A stretch of DNA of 64,000 nt from Cycas panzhihuaensis (Eukaryota; Cycadophyta). The notes under the pieces were generated by a model, which searched no databases, was not told the origin of the DNA, and worked only from the letters and a program-made list of their open reading frames with translations. Made by a program: the position numbers and the translations under genes. This document shows, one piece after another, positions 1-12,999 of the stretch. Every line of letters starts with the position of its first letter. Within the stretch, counting starts at the first letter, position 1. The stretch spans positions 168,585,741 to 168,649,740 of the forward strand of contig CM041465.1 of the NCBI GenBank assembly GCA_023213395.1, written 5' to 3'.

Positions 1-2512
1 CTTTTAATATTAATCTTCTAAAATAACTATAATTGTAAAATAAAATGTTTATATATGTTTATCATTGTCCACTATTATTAATAAACTATAGAAAATGCAT
101 AATCAAATTAATGCCATCCTTCTAAGCCTACTTTAAAAAGTAAGGTTTTTACATTAGAAGAGGTTACACATTGATTGATCATCTAATAAATTAAACATAG
201 TAAAAATATTTAGCCTTGTACAAATGTTTAGCACATAATTAACATGGCTATGTTCCCTAGATGACAAGGGTTTTACGCATGAAATTTGGTTTATTAACAA
301 CAAATCTTACAAAAGTTGTATTAGATAGAAAAATGATCTTTAGTAATGTCATATGCTATAACATATATAATATAAATAAAATAATATATTTATTTAAAAG
401 CTTGTGATTAGTTAGACTTTTAATAATATTATATTACACTATTAAAAGAATCATTGATCACTCAATCTTATCTTAGTCCTTTAGGTATCACTTTTTCTTA
501 GGTATCTATATTATATATAATGCTTATGACCAATATAACCAACTTTTTAAAGATATGTGCATTTTTTAAAATATATATTATAGAAATAACTACTTTAATG
601 CATTGCTAAAATTTAATTCTTATTTACTGTATGTATGAATTCTTCTTCATCTTATTATATATAAGCCACTAGCTTACACAATATCAGAGTCTTAGGATAT
701 TTCATACATATATATGGTTTAAGGATAGACTCTTTATATGCTAATTGAGTTTTCTAATTGTAGCATACTCATAGCTTTATCATTAAGCTTGAAGTCATTT
801 AGAACCTTAACCTTCTTGTTGTTAGTACCTATACTCATAGTAGGAGTATGAATATTCAAAACTCTAATATAATATCTATGTAAATGCATGTCTAAAGGGC
901 CTACAAATATATTCAAGTATACTAATCTAATTAGTATCCTTGATGGAGTTTTCTATGCTTGCCAAGGATGTGTTTATTCATCCTTATTATTTCTATTACA
1001 TATTTTGGTATTTAATCTTAGTGTAATACCTCATAAATATGATCATGTATATACTACTTTCTTGATGTCAAGGAGAATCCAAATGTAAAAATTATAGAAT
1101 CCTAGAGTAGAGAAAATGTGTTTCAATATAATTTAGGGTGAATTATAGAGCTATTAAATAAGAGTTTATTTCTCTTTCCATTTTTCTTTTTTTTGGTTAA
1201 ACCTAATATTTTAATTAATTTAAAGAATTACATATATTATAATTAAATAATAGGGAGAAATATCCATCCCATCTATACCTCTAAATGGCACTATAAAAGT
1301 CATTTTACTAATAATGATTAGCTTATAAAATTCACAAAAACTAATAGCTTGAAAAAGAAAATAGTAGGAGTAGTTCCATTCTTCACATACTTATGGAGTA
1401 GAACCAAGGTGGTTGCATCCATAATCCTCCATTATCGAGGGGGTTATCTTATAATTTTAAGACCTTATTAGGCAAGGTCAACATGTAAGGACTCCCTTTT
1501 CTTACTAGTTTTATGTTCAGCCCCTTATACACTACTCTAACTAAGCTATATATTAGAGACTAAATGTTACCCATGCAATAAAGAGAAGGCTTATTTATTG
1601 AAAGGGAATCACTTTTCTTAGGAGTTCCTACATATCTAAGGTGTACTTCATTGAGTACCCTTACTTTAGAGCTATTGAGAAATGCTCTCTTCTAAGGGAC
1701 CCTACTCATAGTACATAATGATGAGCTCTAATGATCAATTAGCTCTATTACATGAAACATCACCAACTACACTTTCCTAACTTGTACACCAAAATGTAAT
1801 GGATAATAAGACAACACAAATGTAATAATATAAAAAAATAAAGAATGAGGAAGAAGATTTGCTATTAAATAATACATGATTTATATACTTCCAAATGTAC
1901 TATAAGATCTCCATACTAAGTAGATCCTAAGTAAAGGTGAGGGTTTATAAGAAACCCCTATTATATTTGGATGGATATTTGTATAGTGTTTTGTGGCCAT
2001 TAATCCTTTATTATTCAGTATAGTATCCATTCTTTCCATTTGTATGATGGGATTTATCTATTATACCACATTTAGTGATGAGTAACTTTTTTTAATTACC
2101 CCCATGGAGGAGTCATTATGGCTAACCTAGTTAGATGCTAGTACTTATTTTTAAATATTATGAATAATCATAAAGAAAAACCTTTAATAAATAACCTTTA
2201 TATATAGGATAATAATGGCCCCTAAGAGAGAATGCAACTTCATGCTAAAGATAAATGATAAGGTAAGTTTGATTACCTAAAATTTATTTGTATAAAGAAG
2301 TTACTCATAGTGTAATTCTATAGGTGCATTCTAGGACTTTTATTACATATTTTATTAGTCAACCCCCTTAAGAGTTTATTCTTATGCAATGGATTAGAGA
2401 TCCTCTAGAGTAATTTAGCTAGAATATGAGCTGGATAAGAAATCTCTTTATGGGTTTCTATCCTTTTAGTTTTGAAACCATCAAAGCATTAGAGTAAGCA
2501 CTTATATAAGAT
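1..2512. other. AT-rich region without recognisable gene
   Basis: No reading frame here gives a recognisable protein; the two short open frames near 734-1088 are overlapping, opposite-strand and featureless. The sequence is AT-rich with TA-rich low-complexity stretches, has almost no CAG, CTG or CG, and is full of TAG/CTA. It is most likely very old repeat sequence decayed past recognition, but I cannot name the family. Confidence 0.5.
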
Positions 2513-2945
2513 TGTTATAGTTCCCATGACCTAAGGATGGTGTATCCTAGTAGGTTAATGTTATAGGTTAAGATAATAAAGATAGTGGTGGTTAGTACTA
2601 GTAAACTTGTATAGAATTTCACTATGTTTAAGAGTGCACTAGAGTTAAAAAAGTGTATTAGAATGAGGGTTAACAATATGAACTAGAATTAATGATGTGG
2701 TGGTTAGTGTAAGTGATATAGTTATTGTGAAGATTAAGGGTAATAAGTTTATGAAGCAATGTGTGTATTTTATGTATAAATACACCTACCTATGCATTGT
2801 AAATGTTAATGATCAATTTATCAATCAAAATTATTATTCTTCAATGAAGATTAATATACTAATTTTTATTTGTTTATTTGTATTTCTTAGGGTTTATTGT
2901 CAAATCTCTTGGGTATTTTAGGTAATAAATGCTAGGTCTATTACA
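2513..2945 (+). repeat. 5' LTR of the 2.5-5.9 kb element
   Basis: Begins TGTTATAG and ends TTACA, directly before the PBS. It aligns along its length with 5541-5948, with many C/T and G/A differences. A TATA-like TATAAATAC at 2775-2783 has a counterpart in the other LTR. Confidence 0.8.
2774..2783 (+). promoter_or_regulatory. LTR TATA box
   Basis: GTATAAATAC lies about 260 bp into the LTR and matches ATATAAATGC near 5785-5794 in the 3' LTR. Conservation at the same place in two diverged LTRs supports it as the former U3 core promoter. Confidence 0.45.
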
Positions 2946-2947
2946 AG

Positions 2948-2960
2948 TGGTATTAGAGCC
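2948..2960 (+). other. Primer-binding site (initiator tRNA-Met type)
   Basis: TGGTATTAGAGCC, two bases after the LTR end. It matches the common plant copia PBS TGGTATCAGAGCC with one C-to-T change. Confidence 0.75.
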
Positions 2961-5540
2961 TTCTTATTGAAAACCTTATTGATGCTATGTCTATGTTCAT
3001 CATTGAATTGATTGATGATCCAAAGTTGTCACATACTTGAAGTACATATTTTAGTGCACTAGATAAGACTTTGATGGAATTATTTGTAGATCAATGCTAG
3101 CTCTGAGAATGCTTCTAATATACCTAATGAGGACCACGTATGAGGTTAATATGTTTAGTAGTATTTCAAGGCTATTACAAGTGGTGGGATTTTCAATGAT
3201 GATGGAGTTTATATTGAGAAATAATGCCATAAAAACCTTCAACAGAGCCATAACTTGCCTTGATTGAATTGGTAAGGGCCATCACTTATATTTCCTAAGT
3301 TGGTATAAAGTTTATTATCAAAGGTCTTCTTACTTAACTTATCTTTCATTACCTCAATTCTTTTAGATTTTCTTGATTTATATTGGGTCCCTATGAGGTC
3401 AAAAGGCTTCCATGGATGGGTGGATCTCTATTTGTGTGCTACTATGGTTTTCTTGTAAGGCTTCGATCCTTCTGTGGGAGGTGCATCTTTGTCTATAGCT
3501 ATTAGAACCTTTTATAGGGGTGCATCCCAATAATAATAAATATTCCATTAAAATTTTGATGACTAGAAAATTATAATGGATCCCACCTTTAAATGCAACA
3601 ATAATCATTACAACATTTTCTCTACATTAAAAAGCTCTCAACATCTTTTATATTTTGCATCTCTAATTATTTCCATGGATTGTTTCATCCATAGTATAAT
3701 CTAAGACTACCATTAACATGAAAGAGCACTTCCACTCCAATGTTCACAACCTACACCCAAGATTTTTAACATCATGCCCCTTTGAGAGGAAGGTAGCATA
3801 GCAATCTTAAGCCTCATTATCACATAATAACATCAGCAACTATTTGCATAAAAAATGTAGTGTCTATATCTCAAAGGTAGCTTGGATTAGAATGCAAAGT
3901 TTATGCTCCCTCTTTAGACACCATTTTATAATCTACAAACCTTATCTAAGCTTTATGAATCTCATACGACTTCTCTATCTTGAACACCATGTAGAAATCA
4001 CCATGCCTATGGACATCGCTAAATGATACAAAATCAATTTTGGTGGGTGAATATTTTTTTTTATAAAGTTGGGCATTGATTTAACTAAATTGAGAAGCAC
4101 TTTGAAAATTTCCCCTTAGTTATCATTTGGTAGTCACATGCATGGTACAAGGTGACTGAGTTATTATTGTAAAGGGCTAAGAGCTAATTAAAAATATTTT
4201 ATCATAAATTTTAAAACTTGTGTAATTAATAGTATAATTTCTTCATACGAACTCAAAATTTAATTTCATGTAATCTAAAAAAATCTATATTTTGAGGGAT
4301 TCATTTAAGCTATTATATGGCCTATTATGGTGTTATCTTATATTAAATATTAAGGTTTGAAGTTAAATATTATAGTTAATAATATCTTATATTGTAATTT
4401 TTTATATTATATTGAGGTAGTTCAGTTTTCAATTGGAAATACATTACTCTTGAGGTTATATGATCCCTTTTTCTTGTTAATTTTTTAAAAAAAGAAAAAA
4501 CATTATCATGGAATGGCTTTGGAATCCAATCAAGTCCAAAATTCTTAAATCTTCATGGTTCGATCACTTTTGATGACTGGAATGCAACCTTACTCGCATA
4601 CTTCAAGGATATCAACCTAAAGAATAAGTACAAGAAGATTTATAAAAGTTGTTTGCATTTGGAAAATGGCCTTATGTGGTAAGCATGCTTATTCCACTTT
4701 GAACATAACATGGCCTATTTGGATGACTTCATTTTGGTTCTCTGATAATACATTGAAGAAGTGTTTTGTAGTGAATGTACACTTATGAAATAAGAAGCCA
4801 AATAAGAAGAAGAGCACTTCATTGATCATGTTGATAGTTTAGAAGCTCCCTTAAAAGTAAGTACATATGAAAATCATTCACCCACTTTTTACTATGTGGT
4901 GACTAATGATATATATAATCAAGAGTACTCAAGTCATCAATGGATGACTTGATTCTATTTAGAAATGGATGAAACAAATAAGTGACACCATTCACAAGCT
5001 CATGAACAAGCATGGAAACCTTGAAACCTCCATTTTATTGCCAACATTAGATGAATGTAAGAGTACTATATCCATGGAAAGTATTGAGACCCTTCTTATT
5101 GTCGTATGGGTAGAGTAAGATGATAAATGCATTGCATTATGTATGGATGTTAAACATAAGGAAATCCTACTTGATAATGGAGACCTCGCTTCCCCCATAA
5201 ATTTCCCTTATCAAATAAAGTCCATTGACTTAAAAGAAAGATGGGAGTCTAAACTTTTAGATAGGGAATCTATCAACATGTACCTTGAGCCTACATTTAG
5301 ATTTTTAAATTTATGTATCACCATTTGTTATACTTTAGGGCCACAATTTTTGGATACTCATTCTAATTCATGTAGGAATGTATACAAACATCATTACTTT
5401 CCTCTAGTGAAGGATCTAGAAGTAATTTCCATGCAATAACACTAAGATAATGCATTTACTTTTGACATCCTATAATAATAGGGGATGATCACATCAAATT
5501 TTAATGGTTAAGGGAAACCATCTCTTAAATAGGAAGTAAA
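2961..5540 (+). other. Internal region of the non-autonomous element
   Basis: About 2.6 kb between PBS and 3' LTR. I cannot match it to gag or pol. The longest open stretch is 5143-5439 (98 codons, mixed charged and hydrophobic, one Cys-rich patch near its middle), and the 4500-5140 stretch just upstream also has protein-like composition with scattered stops. It could be captured host sequence or a decayed gag-like gene. A purine-rich stretch just before 5541 may be the polypurine tract. Confidence 0.35.
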
Positions 5541-5948
5541 TGTTATGGTTTCCACAACCTAAGGATCATATAGCCTAATAGGTTAATATTATAGATTAAG
5601 ATAATAGGGGTAGTGGTGATCAATGTTAGTAGCATCTTATAGGACTATGATACATATAAGAGTATATAAGAGTTAATAAATTATATTAACATGAGGGTTA
5701 ATAGTATGTGTGGTAGTTAGTGTAAGTGATGTAGTTAATATGAGGATTAAGGGTAGTAAGTTTATGAAGTAGTGTGCATATTTTATATATAAATGCACCC
5801 TCTTATGCATTGTAGATGTTAATGATCAATTTATCAATTGAAACTATTGTTCTTCAATGAAGATCAATATACTGATTTTTATTTGTTTACTTATCTTTCT
5901 TGGGGTTTCTCTTACATATTTTAGGTAATAAATGCTAAGTCTATTAAA
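5541..5948 (+). repeat. 3' LTR of the 2.5-5.9 kb element
   Basis: Begins TGTTATGG after a purine-rich stretch, and ends CTATTAAA where the 5' LTR has CTATTACA. It is about 25 bp shorter than the 5' LTR because of small indels, and is followed by the right copy of the target duplication. Confidence 0.8.
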
Positions 5949-8169
5949 AAGACCCATGTATATATCCTTGTAATCTAGTAGTTTTTAACTTGTGGGATTT
6001 GGATTTTTCTATGGATAATACTATATCCTTTAAGTGCCCATTATGGGTTACATTTCCTAGCCTCCTTCTCCACTTATATACTTTTTTCAAAGTGCGCACC
6101 TAACTATTAGGAGGGTTTGTATCCCTAAAGCCTTAAAGATAAATTTTCCTAAGGTTAAATATTTATACCTATATCATAGTAGATTTATCTAAAGATTTTC
6201 CAAAATATATCCAAATTTGGTATGGAGTTAAAACTCTAAGGAAGAGGGTTATTTTTCTTAATGTACCAAATACATGTTTTAAGTATCACTTAAGAGAGTA
6301 TAAAATTAAGGATTATCTATTAGTCTTAGTTAATGCTGAATAAGCCAACCCTTAAAAAGAGGTTAATCACTCCTCCATTATTAAACATAAAAAATGGTTG
6401 GCTTAGATTGATAACAAGAAACCCAAATCCATAATAGCTAAGCCCAAACCTATATAGGTGGGGAAATTCTATCATAATATTCACCATAGTTGTTTGTATT
6501 CAAGAGTTAAAAGGACATAATATTATAATATTAACTTAGGCAATCAACTCTCTTTTATTAATTAGAAGAAAAAAATAAAAAATGGGAATCGAATGAATGC
6601 CAAAGTCATACTATAGTACACTCTTACATAAGATTTTCATATATAATGATAACCTATATATATTTGATGGGACCTTAAATAAACAATAGAGGCCTCTTAC
6701 ATAAAATACCATTGGTGGTTGTAATCTATAAAGGGGGAATGAACTCTCATACAACTTGACAAAGGATCCAAGGCATAAAAGATCCTTGGTTAAGGGAGAG
6801 AGCAAACTCTATTATGGATACTATATACCACTTGGACACAAATGTAAGAGTAAAGGTAAAGTTTTAAATCAAACAAGGGACTAAAGGAGAAAATAAAACA
6901 CATGACTATAATACAACTATATGCTTATTAGATTCTCCTGCAAGCATCAACCAACTGAGATTAAATACATACCTAAAACCTTATGGGTTTAGAGACTCAC
7001 AACAAGTGCAACCCCTGTACCCTCTTTAGTCTCATTAAATAAGCATCACTATGAAATACTTATTTTATTCTTTTCACTTGGTTCCCTAATTAAACTACAT
7101 ATATAAAGGAGAGGGAAAGGACAAGCAAACCAATACATGTGCAAATAAAGTAAGGGTAAACACTTCCTCTCTTTCCTTAATATTTTTCCTTTTTCTAGGA
7201 AAGGGGGTGGGGGGAGGGGGATTGAGGGGGGCAAAGTAGGTATTCTACTCTTCTCACTCTCTTTTATATTTTCTTTTAAAATAAAAATAGGTAACAAAGA
7301 AAAGAGGAATGGAAAATGGAGTGAGTAGTTTCTTTTATTCATTTTATTTCTTTGGAGTAAATAAAGGAAGGTAAAGGAAGAATTTTTTTTCTTTTTATGA
7401 AATAAATGAGGTATAAAAAGGGTATTTTAGACCATATTTTACTTTTGATTTATTCCTTTTCTTTCTAAAATAAAAATAAGGGTAGAAGAGAGAGGTAATG
7501 AGGTGCACTTAGGATGTGAAAGTCATCCTTTTCTCTAATATCCCTTTGAAGTATGACCAACTTAGTGGATGAATATTAAACACCATGTAAAAAGCACAAA
7601 TAATACAATAAAGGAATAGTTCAAAAAAAATGGTAATATTTTTGGCTACTAGATAGACTTATGACATAGAAATATTTCTTACAATTCTCTAAAAATACTA
7701 GGAATTGGTGAAAGGAAGGGTTAAAAAGGTGACACTTTTAGAGATAATGCTAAAGAGAATTGGTAGTCTCCCCTATCCTATAAGTAGTTATCAACCTCAA
7801 TGGAGTAGCAAATATGTCATTAGATAATTCTACATATATCCTAGTAGCATAATAACTAGCCAAACCACTCTATGACAAAAAAGAGTTTCTCAAAATACTC
7901 TAAATCATTATAAATTAAATTAAAATACAAGTTAGAAGGACTATACCTATGGTGCCTCAGAAAATTTTTGGTAGAGTTTCCATTAACCTATAGGCACCTT
8001 TCAACTTCAAGGTATAATGAAAGAAATGGAAAAGAGGAGGAGAAAAGAAAATGAAACTCTAAGCTCTATGCTCTCACTACGTACAAATAAAGGCCTTTAA
8101 ATTCTCCTCTTCCATGTCAGGTTAGCAGCAAGAGTGTAATGATCCTATTCTATTGTGCAGAAGTTGATA
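5949..8169. other. Unassigned AT-rich DNA with purine-rich tracts
   Basis: No recognisable coding sequence. Runs of purines alternate with AT-rich DNA between about 7050 and 7500; the open frame at 7049-7342 on the minus strand is a Pro/Leu-rich translation of those tracts, not a convincing gene. It contains the G-run cluster listed separately. Confidence 0.4.
7203..7231 (+). other. G-run cluster, potential G-quadruplex
   Basis: Four runs of G (5, 6, 5 and 6 bases at 7203-7207, 7209-7214, 7216-7220 and 7226-7231) separated by 1, 1 and 5 bases fit the standard G-quadruplex pattern. It stands out in a very AT-rich neighbourhood. Function is unknown. Confidence 0.6.
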
Positions 8170-8466
8170 TGTTATTAGAAGTTAGCTTTTAGGGAGTAGT
8201 ACTTTTAAATTAATTTGAAGTAAATCTATTTATATTAAAAATTTAATATTTTACTTGTAATATTATTATTAAGATTGGTTTTTTAATAGGGAGCTAAATT
8301 GGAACCTATAAATAAGGGAGATCCCTAACTCATTATGTAAGTTTTATTTTTGGGTTAATCTTAATTTTATTTAGAACTTGATCCCTAAGAAACATTTTAC
8401 CTTTTCATTTTTTATTTCAATTTTCTTTTATGTTTAAAGAAATATATCTAATTTAGGATCACTTAA
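8170..8466 (+). repeat. LTR of a plus-strand element
   Basis: Begins TGTTATTAG and lies just before a decayed PBS, TGATATTAGAGCTT at 8469-8482 (compare TGGTATCAGAGCTT). A TATAAATAA at 8307-8315 is placed as an LTR core promoter would be. I found no partner LTR, so start and end rest on the TG start and the PBS only. Confidence 0.5.
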
Positions 8467-8484
8467 AGTGATATTAGAGCTTCA

Positions 8485-9642
8485 TTTTTGGCATATTAAG
8501 GATCTACATTTATAAGAGTATAAATGGAAAAAATTCCTTAAAAGTAATCATAAATTTGAGTTAACTAGGCCTATTCTATAACTTTTGAGTGATTATACTA
8601 TAGGTTATAAAATGAAATTATAAAAATTATAAGGAATTTAGTTATAGTGTATTGTTCATTGTTATCTTTAGAGCCTAAAATCTATTACTACAACTTCAAA
8701 TAGCCATAACTTTGGCTACAAGTGCTTGATTAACCTTATTCCCAAGTTTAGACCTAATCAACAAAGTTAAATAAAAGTGAAATTTTAAGTGATTAGTTTC
8801 ATTAGGAATTTACAATCCTTTTTAAGGAAAAAGAGATACTTCTTTAGGTCTCTCGAATGAATGCACAAGGTAATTTGATTGTTTAAGTTGGTTTAGATGA
8901 CTATTATAATATTTTAGTTAGTTTTTTATGGAATAAAAAAAATGAAAATGAAAAAAACTTAGGCTAAACTAAGAAAACATAACTAAACAACCAAAACAAT
9001 AAGATCTCCTTTTTGTTGGGGAGAAGAGTAATCAGTATCTTAACAAGTAAAAGGCCCATTAAAAGAAAGATTTTCCTTAATTTATCATCTTAAGGCTTCC
9101 TACTCTCCTACACTTTTTAAGTTTAGTTTTTGAGAAGAGGCCCTAGCCTTGACCTCTAGCTAACCCTTGAGGAAGAATGTTATGTTATTCTATACTAAGG
9201 AAATGAAGGACTGATGAGTTTAGGGATTTAGGAGATCTCATACTCTAGATTAATGACTCTATCGAGGGTTAACTACTAGGGACTCTCTCATCTAATGATG
9301 ATCTACCTATGAGGATGGATAGCCTAGAGATACTCATGTCTAATTCTAAAGGATTCCAACACTTAGAGATGAAATAAAGAATGATGAAGATGCTCTCAAC
9401 CTAAAATGTGATGGGGAGCTACCACTTTTTGTATTCGAAACATAACTAGAGTTGTAATGACTTTTAAGGAAGGGAGAGTTTGTACATTGGTAATGTTAAG
9501 ATCTGGATGATAAAAAATTCCTTCTCTATGAGTCATATTTATTCTTAAAATAAAGATGGGATTGATATATCAGGGATGTCATGTCCTAATCAATCAAATG
9601 GGTCCTAGTAATTAAGAATGGGCTTAGCCTAGGGAGACCATT
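8485..9642 (+). pseudogene. Internal remnant behind the 8.2-kb LTR (possible gag)
   Basis: The sequence between the PBS and the GAGCA target site at 9643 is the 5' part of a retroelement into which the minus-strand copia at 9648 inserted. Around 9280-9420 the plus strand gives a Met/Leu/Glu-rich helical stretch with few stops, as in the N-terminal part of some plant gag proteins, but no diagnostic motif is left. The element may continue to the right of 14820, where I could not recognise it either. Confidence 0.25.
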
Positions 9643-9647
9643 GAGCA

Positions 9648-9847
9648 TGTTAAATAATGAGACTTCTTAAATAGATAAGGAAAAGAACTCTCTTCATTGT
9701 TGAGAAAGGCAGTCCTCATTTTTATACACCAAACTTTATAACTGTTACATGGTTAGTACATTAAATGTATGGATTGAGTATAGTAAGGTTTTAATTATAT
9801 TACTCCTCTTATTTAATACACTTATAATGAAACATTATATTCTAACA
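9648..9847 (-). repeat. 3' LTR of the 9.6-14.8 kb copia
   Basis: In plus orientation it runs TGTTAAATAATG to TTCTAACA. It aligns with 14645-14815; a block of about 29 bp near its left third is missing from the other LTR. Confidence 0.95.
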
Positions 9848-9860
9848 CCCTCTCTTAATG
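9848..9860 (-). other. Polypurine tract
   Basis: On the minus strand CATTAAGAGAGGG lies directly before TGTTAGAATA, the start of the 3' LTR. This is the expected place for plus-strand priming. Confidence 0.8.
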
Positions 9861-11360
9861 TTTTATCCTTTTTAGTCCTATTCTTTCTTTGAGAACTTGA
9901 AAATTGTCTCTACCAAGAGATTTTATTAGAATATCTAAAACCTAACTTGTTGTGGGATAATATGTTAGATCAATTTCTTTACCTTGCACTTTTTCTCAGA
10001 TGAAATGATGATGTACTTCTATGTGCTTTATTTGCATATGCAGAATAGGTTTTTTGGTCAACTTTATTGCACTCTAATTATTACATAACAATGTTGTTGG
10101 TTCTTATTACAGTTGATACATATCCATTATTAATTGCCTAAGCCAAAGAGCTTTACAAATTATACTAACTATCAATTTGTATTTTACTTTCGTCGATGAA
10201 AGAGCAACTATTGGTTGCTTTTTGCTACACCATGAGATCGTAGTTGAGCCTAAGAAGAAATAATATCCATTAGTGGATTTTCTAGTTTTTATCTCCTGCT
10301 CAGTCATAATCAGACTAAATAATCAATTGAGTTGACTTCTCCTTGTTGCATACTAGCTTTAGATCTACAATGCCTTTTAGATTTCTGAGTATCCTTTTTG
10401 TTGCCTTCTAATGCTTCATTTTTAGCTCCTAGATATATCTAGAAACTAATCCTACTGAATGTGAGATGTCAAGTCTTATGGTAGTGAGATAAATAAGGCT
10501 TCAAATCAATTGTCTATAAAGAGTGCAGTCAACTGAAGGCTGTCCTTCATATAGGACTAGATTATAGTTTACTTCTATAGGGGTTGCACATTCATTATAG
10601 TTATCCATCTGGAATTTAACTAGAAAATCTCTGATGTATTTTCCTTGTGAAAGTGCAATGGACTCCATTTTAATCAATCTCCATTCCTAAATAGTAGTTT
10701 AAAGCACTAGATCTATCATTTCAAAGTCTTTTTCTAGCTAACTCTTTATATTTGAGATGGACTTGGTGTTGTCTATTGTAAGAATCATATCACCAACATA
10801 GATGACAATGATTGATATTTTTCCATCATTTTTCTTTATATAAATGCTAGAATCAGAACTACATCTTTGGAAGCCATTCTGGAATAGATGTTTATCTAGC
10901 TTACCATACTAAGCTTTGGGGGCTTGTTTCAATTCACATAGAGTCGTTTTGAGTTTACATACTAAATGTTCTTGTTTTATCTAGATATAGCCTTTTGGTT
11001 GTTGCATATAAACTTCTTCCTCTAGATCTCCATTTAAAAAGGCACTTTTATTGTCCAACTAGTAAATTTTCTAATTATTTTAGGCTAGTAATTTTATCAT
11101 TATTTAGATTGTATTTATTTTAGCCATCGGTGAGAATGTCTCATCAAAGTCTATCCTAGCGATCTAAGTGAATCCTTTTTCCATAAGTCTTGCTTTGAAC
11201 TTACTTATTCTCCCATATGCATCTTATTTTATCTTATATGCCCACTTGCAATTGACTACTAGTTTATTTGGAGGTATCTCTACTAGGTCCCAAGTTTTAT
11301 TTTTTATAATTGCATTTATTTCTGCATCCATAGCTATTCTCCATTCTGCATGCTCCTTTC
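9861..11360 (-). pseudogene. pol: Copia reverse transcriptase and RNase H (decayed)
   Basis: Read on the minus strand, RT runs from about 11360 to 10330 and RNase H from about 10320 to 9870. RT shows the copia landmarks: a KARLMEKGF segment, DETFSPMAKI, the AFLNGDLEEEVYMQQPKG block, and the active-site box at 10789-10800, which reads YVGD instead of YVDD (first Asp to Gly, an A-to-G change). RNase H shows [11 protein letters not shown], the [11 protein letters not shown] block (10107-10307 is open) and near its end IEVHHHFI. Stops are mainly TAG where Gln or Trp is usual. The product would have made cDNA in the cytoplasmic particle; it is inactive now. Confidence 0.9.
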
Positions 11361-11679
11361 CTTCTTCAAATGATTGTGGCTATAGTCTATTGAAGAGTGC
11401 TTGATAATGATGACTCTTAGTTCTATATGTAAGCACATTTCTTTTTCCTTCTTCTATGGTTTTAATGTACCATTTAGGTACCTTTTACTATTTCTTTAGT
11501 ACCTCTGTAGTTGATTCTTCTGATGATAGTTCTTCTTCTATGTGAGGAGTATGTTCAAGCTCATCCAACTCATTTTCAGTAGTTACTCATGATTATTCAA
11601 TAGGAAGTTCTTTTTGAGATTTAATTCTAGGTACTTTTTAAATTATCCATATTAGAGATTTGACCTATAAATGGATTTC

Positions 11680-12960
11680 TTCATTAAAGACTACATACCT
11701 ACTTATATAAATTTTATTAGTCTTAGGATCTATGCATCTATATGCCTTTGAATTTTTACTATAATTAATCATAATGTATTCTATGCATTTTGAATCAAGT
11801 TTTATCCTATTTTAATCTATAATATGTACAAAGGCCTAGTAACCAAAACTTTTTAAGTTACTTACATCAGGCTTCCTTCTTATCCAAGCTTCTTTAGGTG
11901 TTATTTATTACAATGTTGTGGTTGGGCTTCGATTGATAAGATAACAAGATGTCCTTACTGCTTCTTCCTAGTAATTTTTTTAGATTTGTTTTCCATGAAT
12001 CATGCTATATGCCATTTCCATTATAGTTCTATTCTTTCATTTAGTAATGCCATTAGACTAAGGGTTATATGAAGTTGTGAATTGTCTTCATATACCCTTG
12101 ACTTTATAGAAGTCCTAAAATTATTTTTGAGATGTATTCCCCTCTATTGTTGAACTTGACACATTTAGTTTCACATCCTTACTCTAATTCTACCTTAGCT
12201 TTGAATTCCTTAAATGTGTCAAATACATTTGACTTATTATGAATGAAGTACACCCACACCTTCTTGTTAAGATCATCAATACAGGTTAAGAAGTATCTAA
12301 AGCTATTTACGAATAGGGGTGTGAGAGGACCACATAAATCTATGTGTATTAGCTCTAATTTTTCTTTAGCATACCATTCATTTGTTTTGAAAGGAAAATA
12401 ATGTTGTTTTCTATATTAAGAGCCTTTGCAAATAAAATGCTCTGATGAAATAGAGGAAAGTCCATTTACTATATTATTATTTCTATTATTTCTAATTTAT
12501 CTATAGGAAGATGTCCATACTTTAAATGTCATACTTTATTATTAGTATTGAGGTTTATAATAGAGAATGCTCTTACATACATATTTGGATCAATAGGAAT
12601 ATACAACAATTTATACAGGTCATTAAACTTGACCCCCTTAGCAATGACTGTACCACCATTTTTCATATCCAACACATGACACATGCCTTTTTCATCAAAA
12701 ATGGTCCTCAAGCCCTTATTGCTTAGTTGAGATACTAACAAGAGGTTCATCTTGAGCCTAGGTATAAAGAGTATATTACCAATTTTCTTTACATAGCCCT
12801 ACAAATTTATAGCAATGGTTCCTATTCCTTTAATGCTTAAGGGGTACTTATCTCCTAACTCGAATGATTCTGAGGAATAGGTTCTCATGGAATCAAATCA
12901 ATCCTTTCTACTCATCATGTGTTGTGAAGCTCTCGAGTCAATGTACCATACATCCACATC
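11680..12960 (-). pseudogene. pol: Copia protease and integrase (decayed)
   Basis: On the minus strand the protease region (about 12960-12680) shows a DSRASQHM segment, the place of the aspartic-protease DSGASxHM box, with Gly replaced by Arg. Then comes the GLRTIFDEKG/CHVLDMKNGG linker (open at 12529-12750) and, at 12540-12500, the HLKYGHLPIDKL zinc-binding start of integrase. The integrase core and C-terminal part run down to about 11680 with many stops; a CIDPKTNKIYISRYVVFNEE stretch marks its C-terminal end. Integrase would insert the cDNA; the missing protease glycine and the many stops show the gene is dead. Confidence 0.85.
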
Positions 12961-12999
12961 TTGAGGGCTAGCTAATAGAGAAATAATCAAGGAAGTTTC

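Larger units (their letters stand above)
2513..5948 (+). mobile_element. Non-autonomous copia-type LTR retrotransposon
   Basis: A 3.4-kb element bounded by two related LTRs (2513-2945 and 5541-5948) in direct orientation. The left LTR is followed by a primer-binding site of the initiator-Met-tRNA type (2948-2960), the usual choice of Ty1/copia. The flanks carry a near-perfect 5-bp target duplication: AAGAT at 2508-2512 and AAGAC at 5949-5953, differing by one C/T transition. The internal 2.6 kb holds no recognisable gag, protease, integrase or RT, so the element would have needed proteins supplied in trans. What is seen: LTRs, PBS and TSD. What is inferred: copia parentage, from the PBS. It could instead be an internally deleted autonomous element. 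Confidence 0.8.

Noticed and set aside
7049-7342. Minus-strand open frame of 97 codons
   Set aside because: Only a Pro/Leu-rich translation of purine-rich tracts; no motif and no start context.
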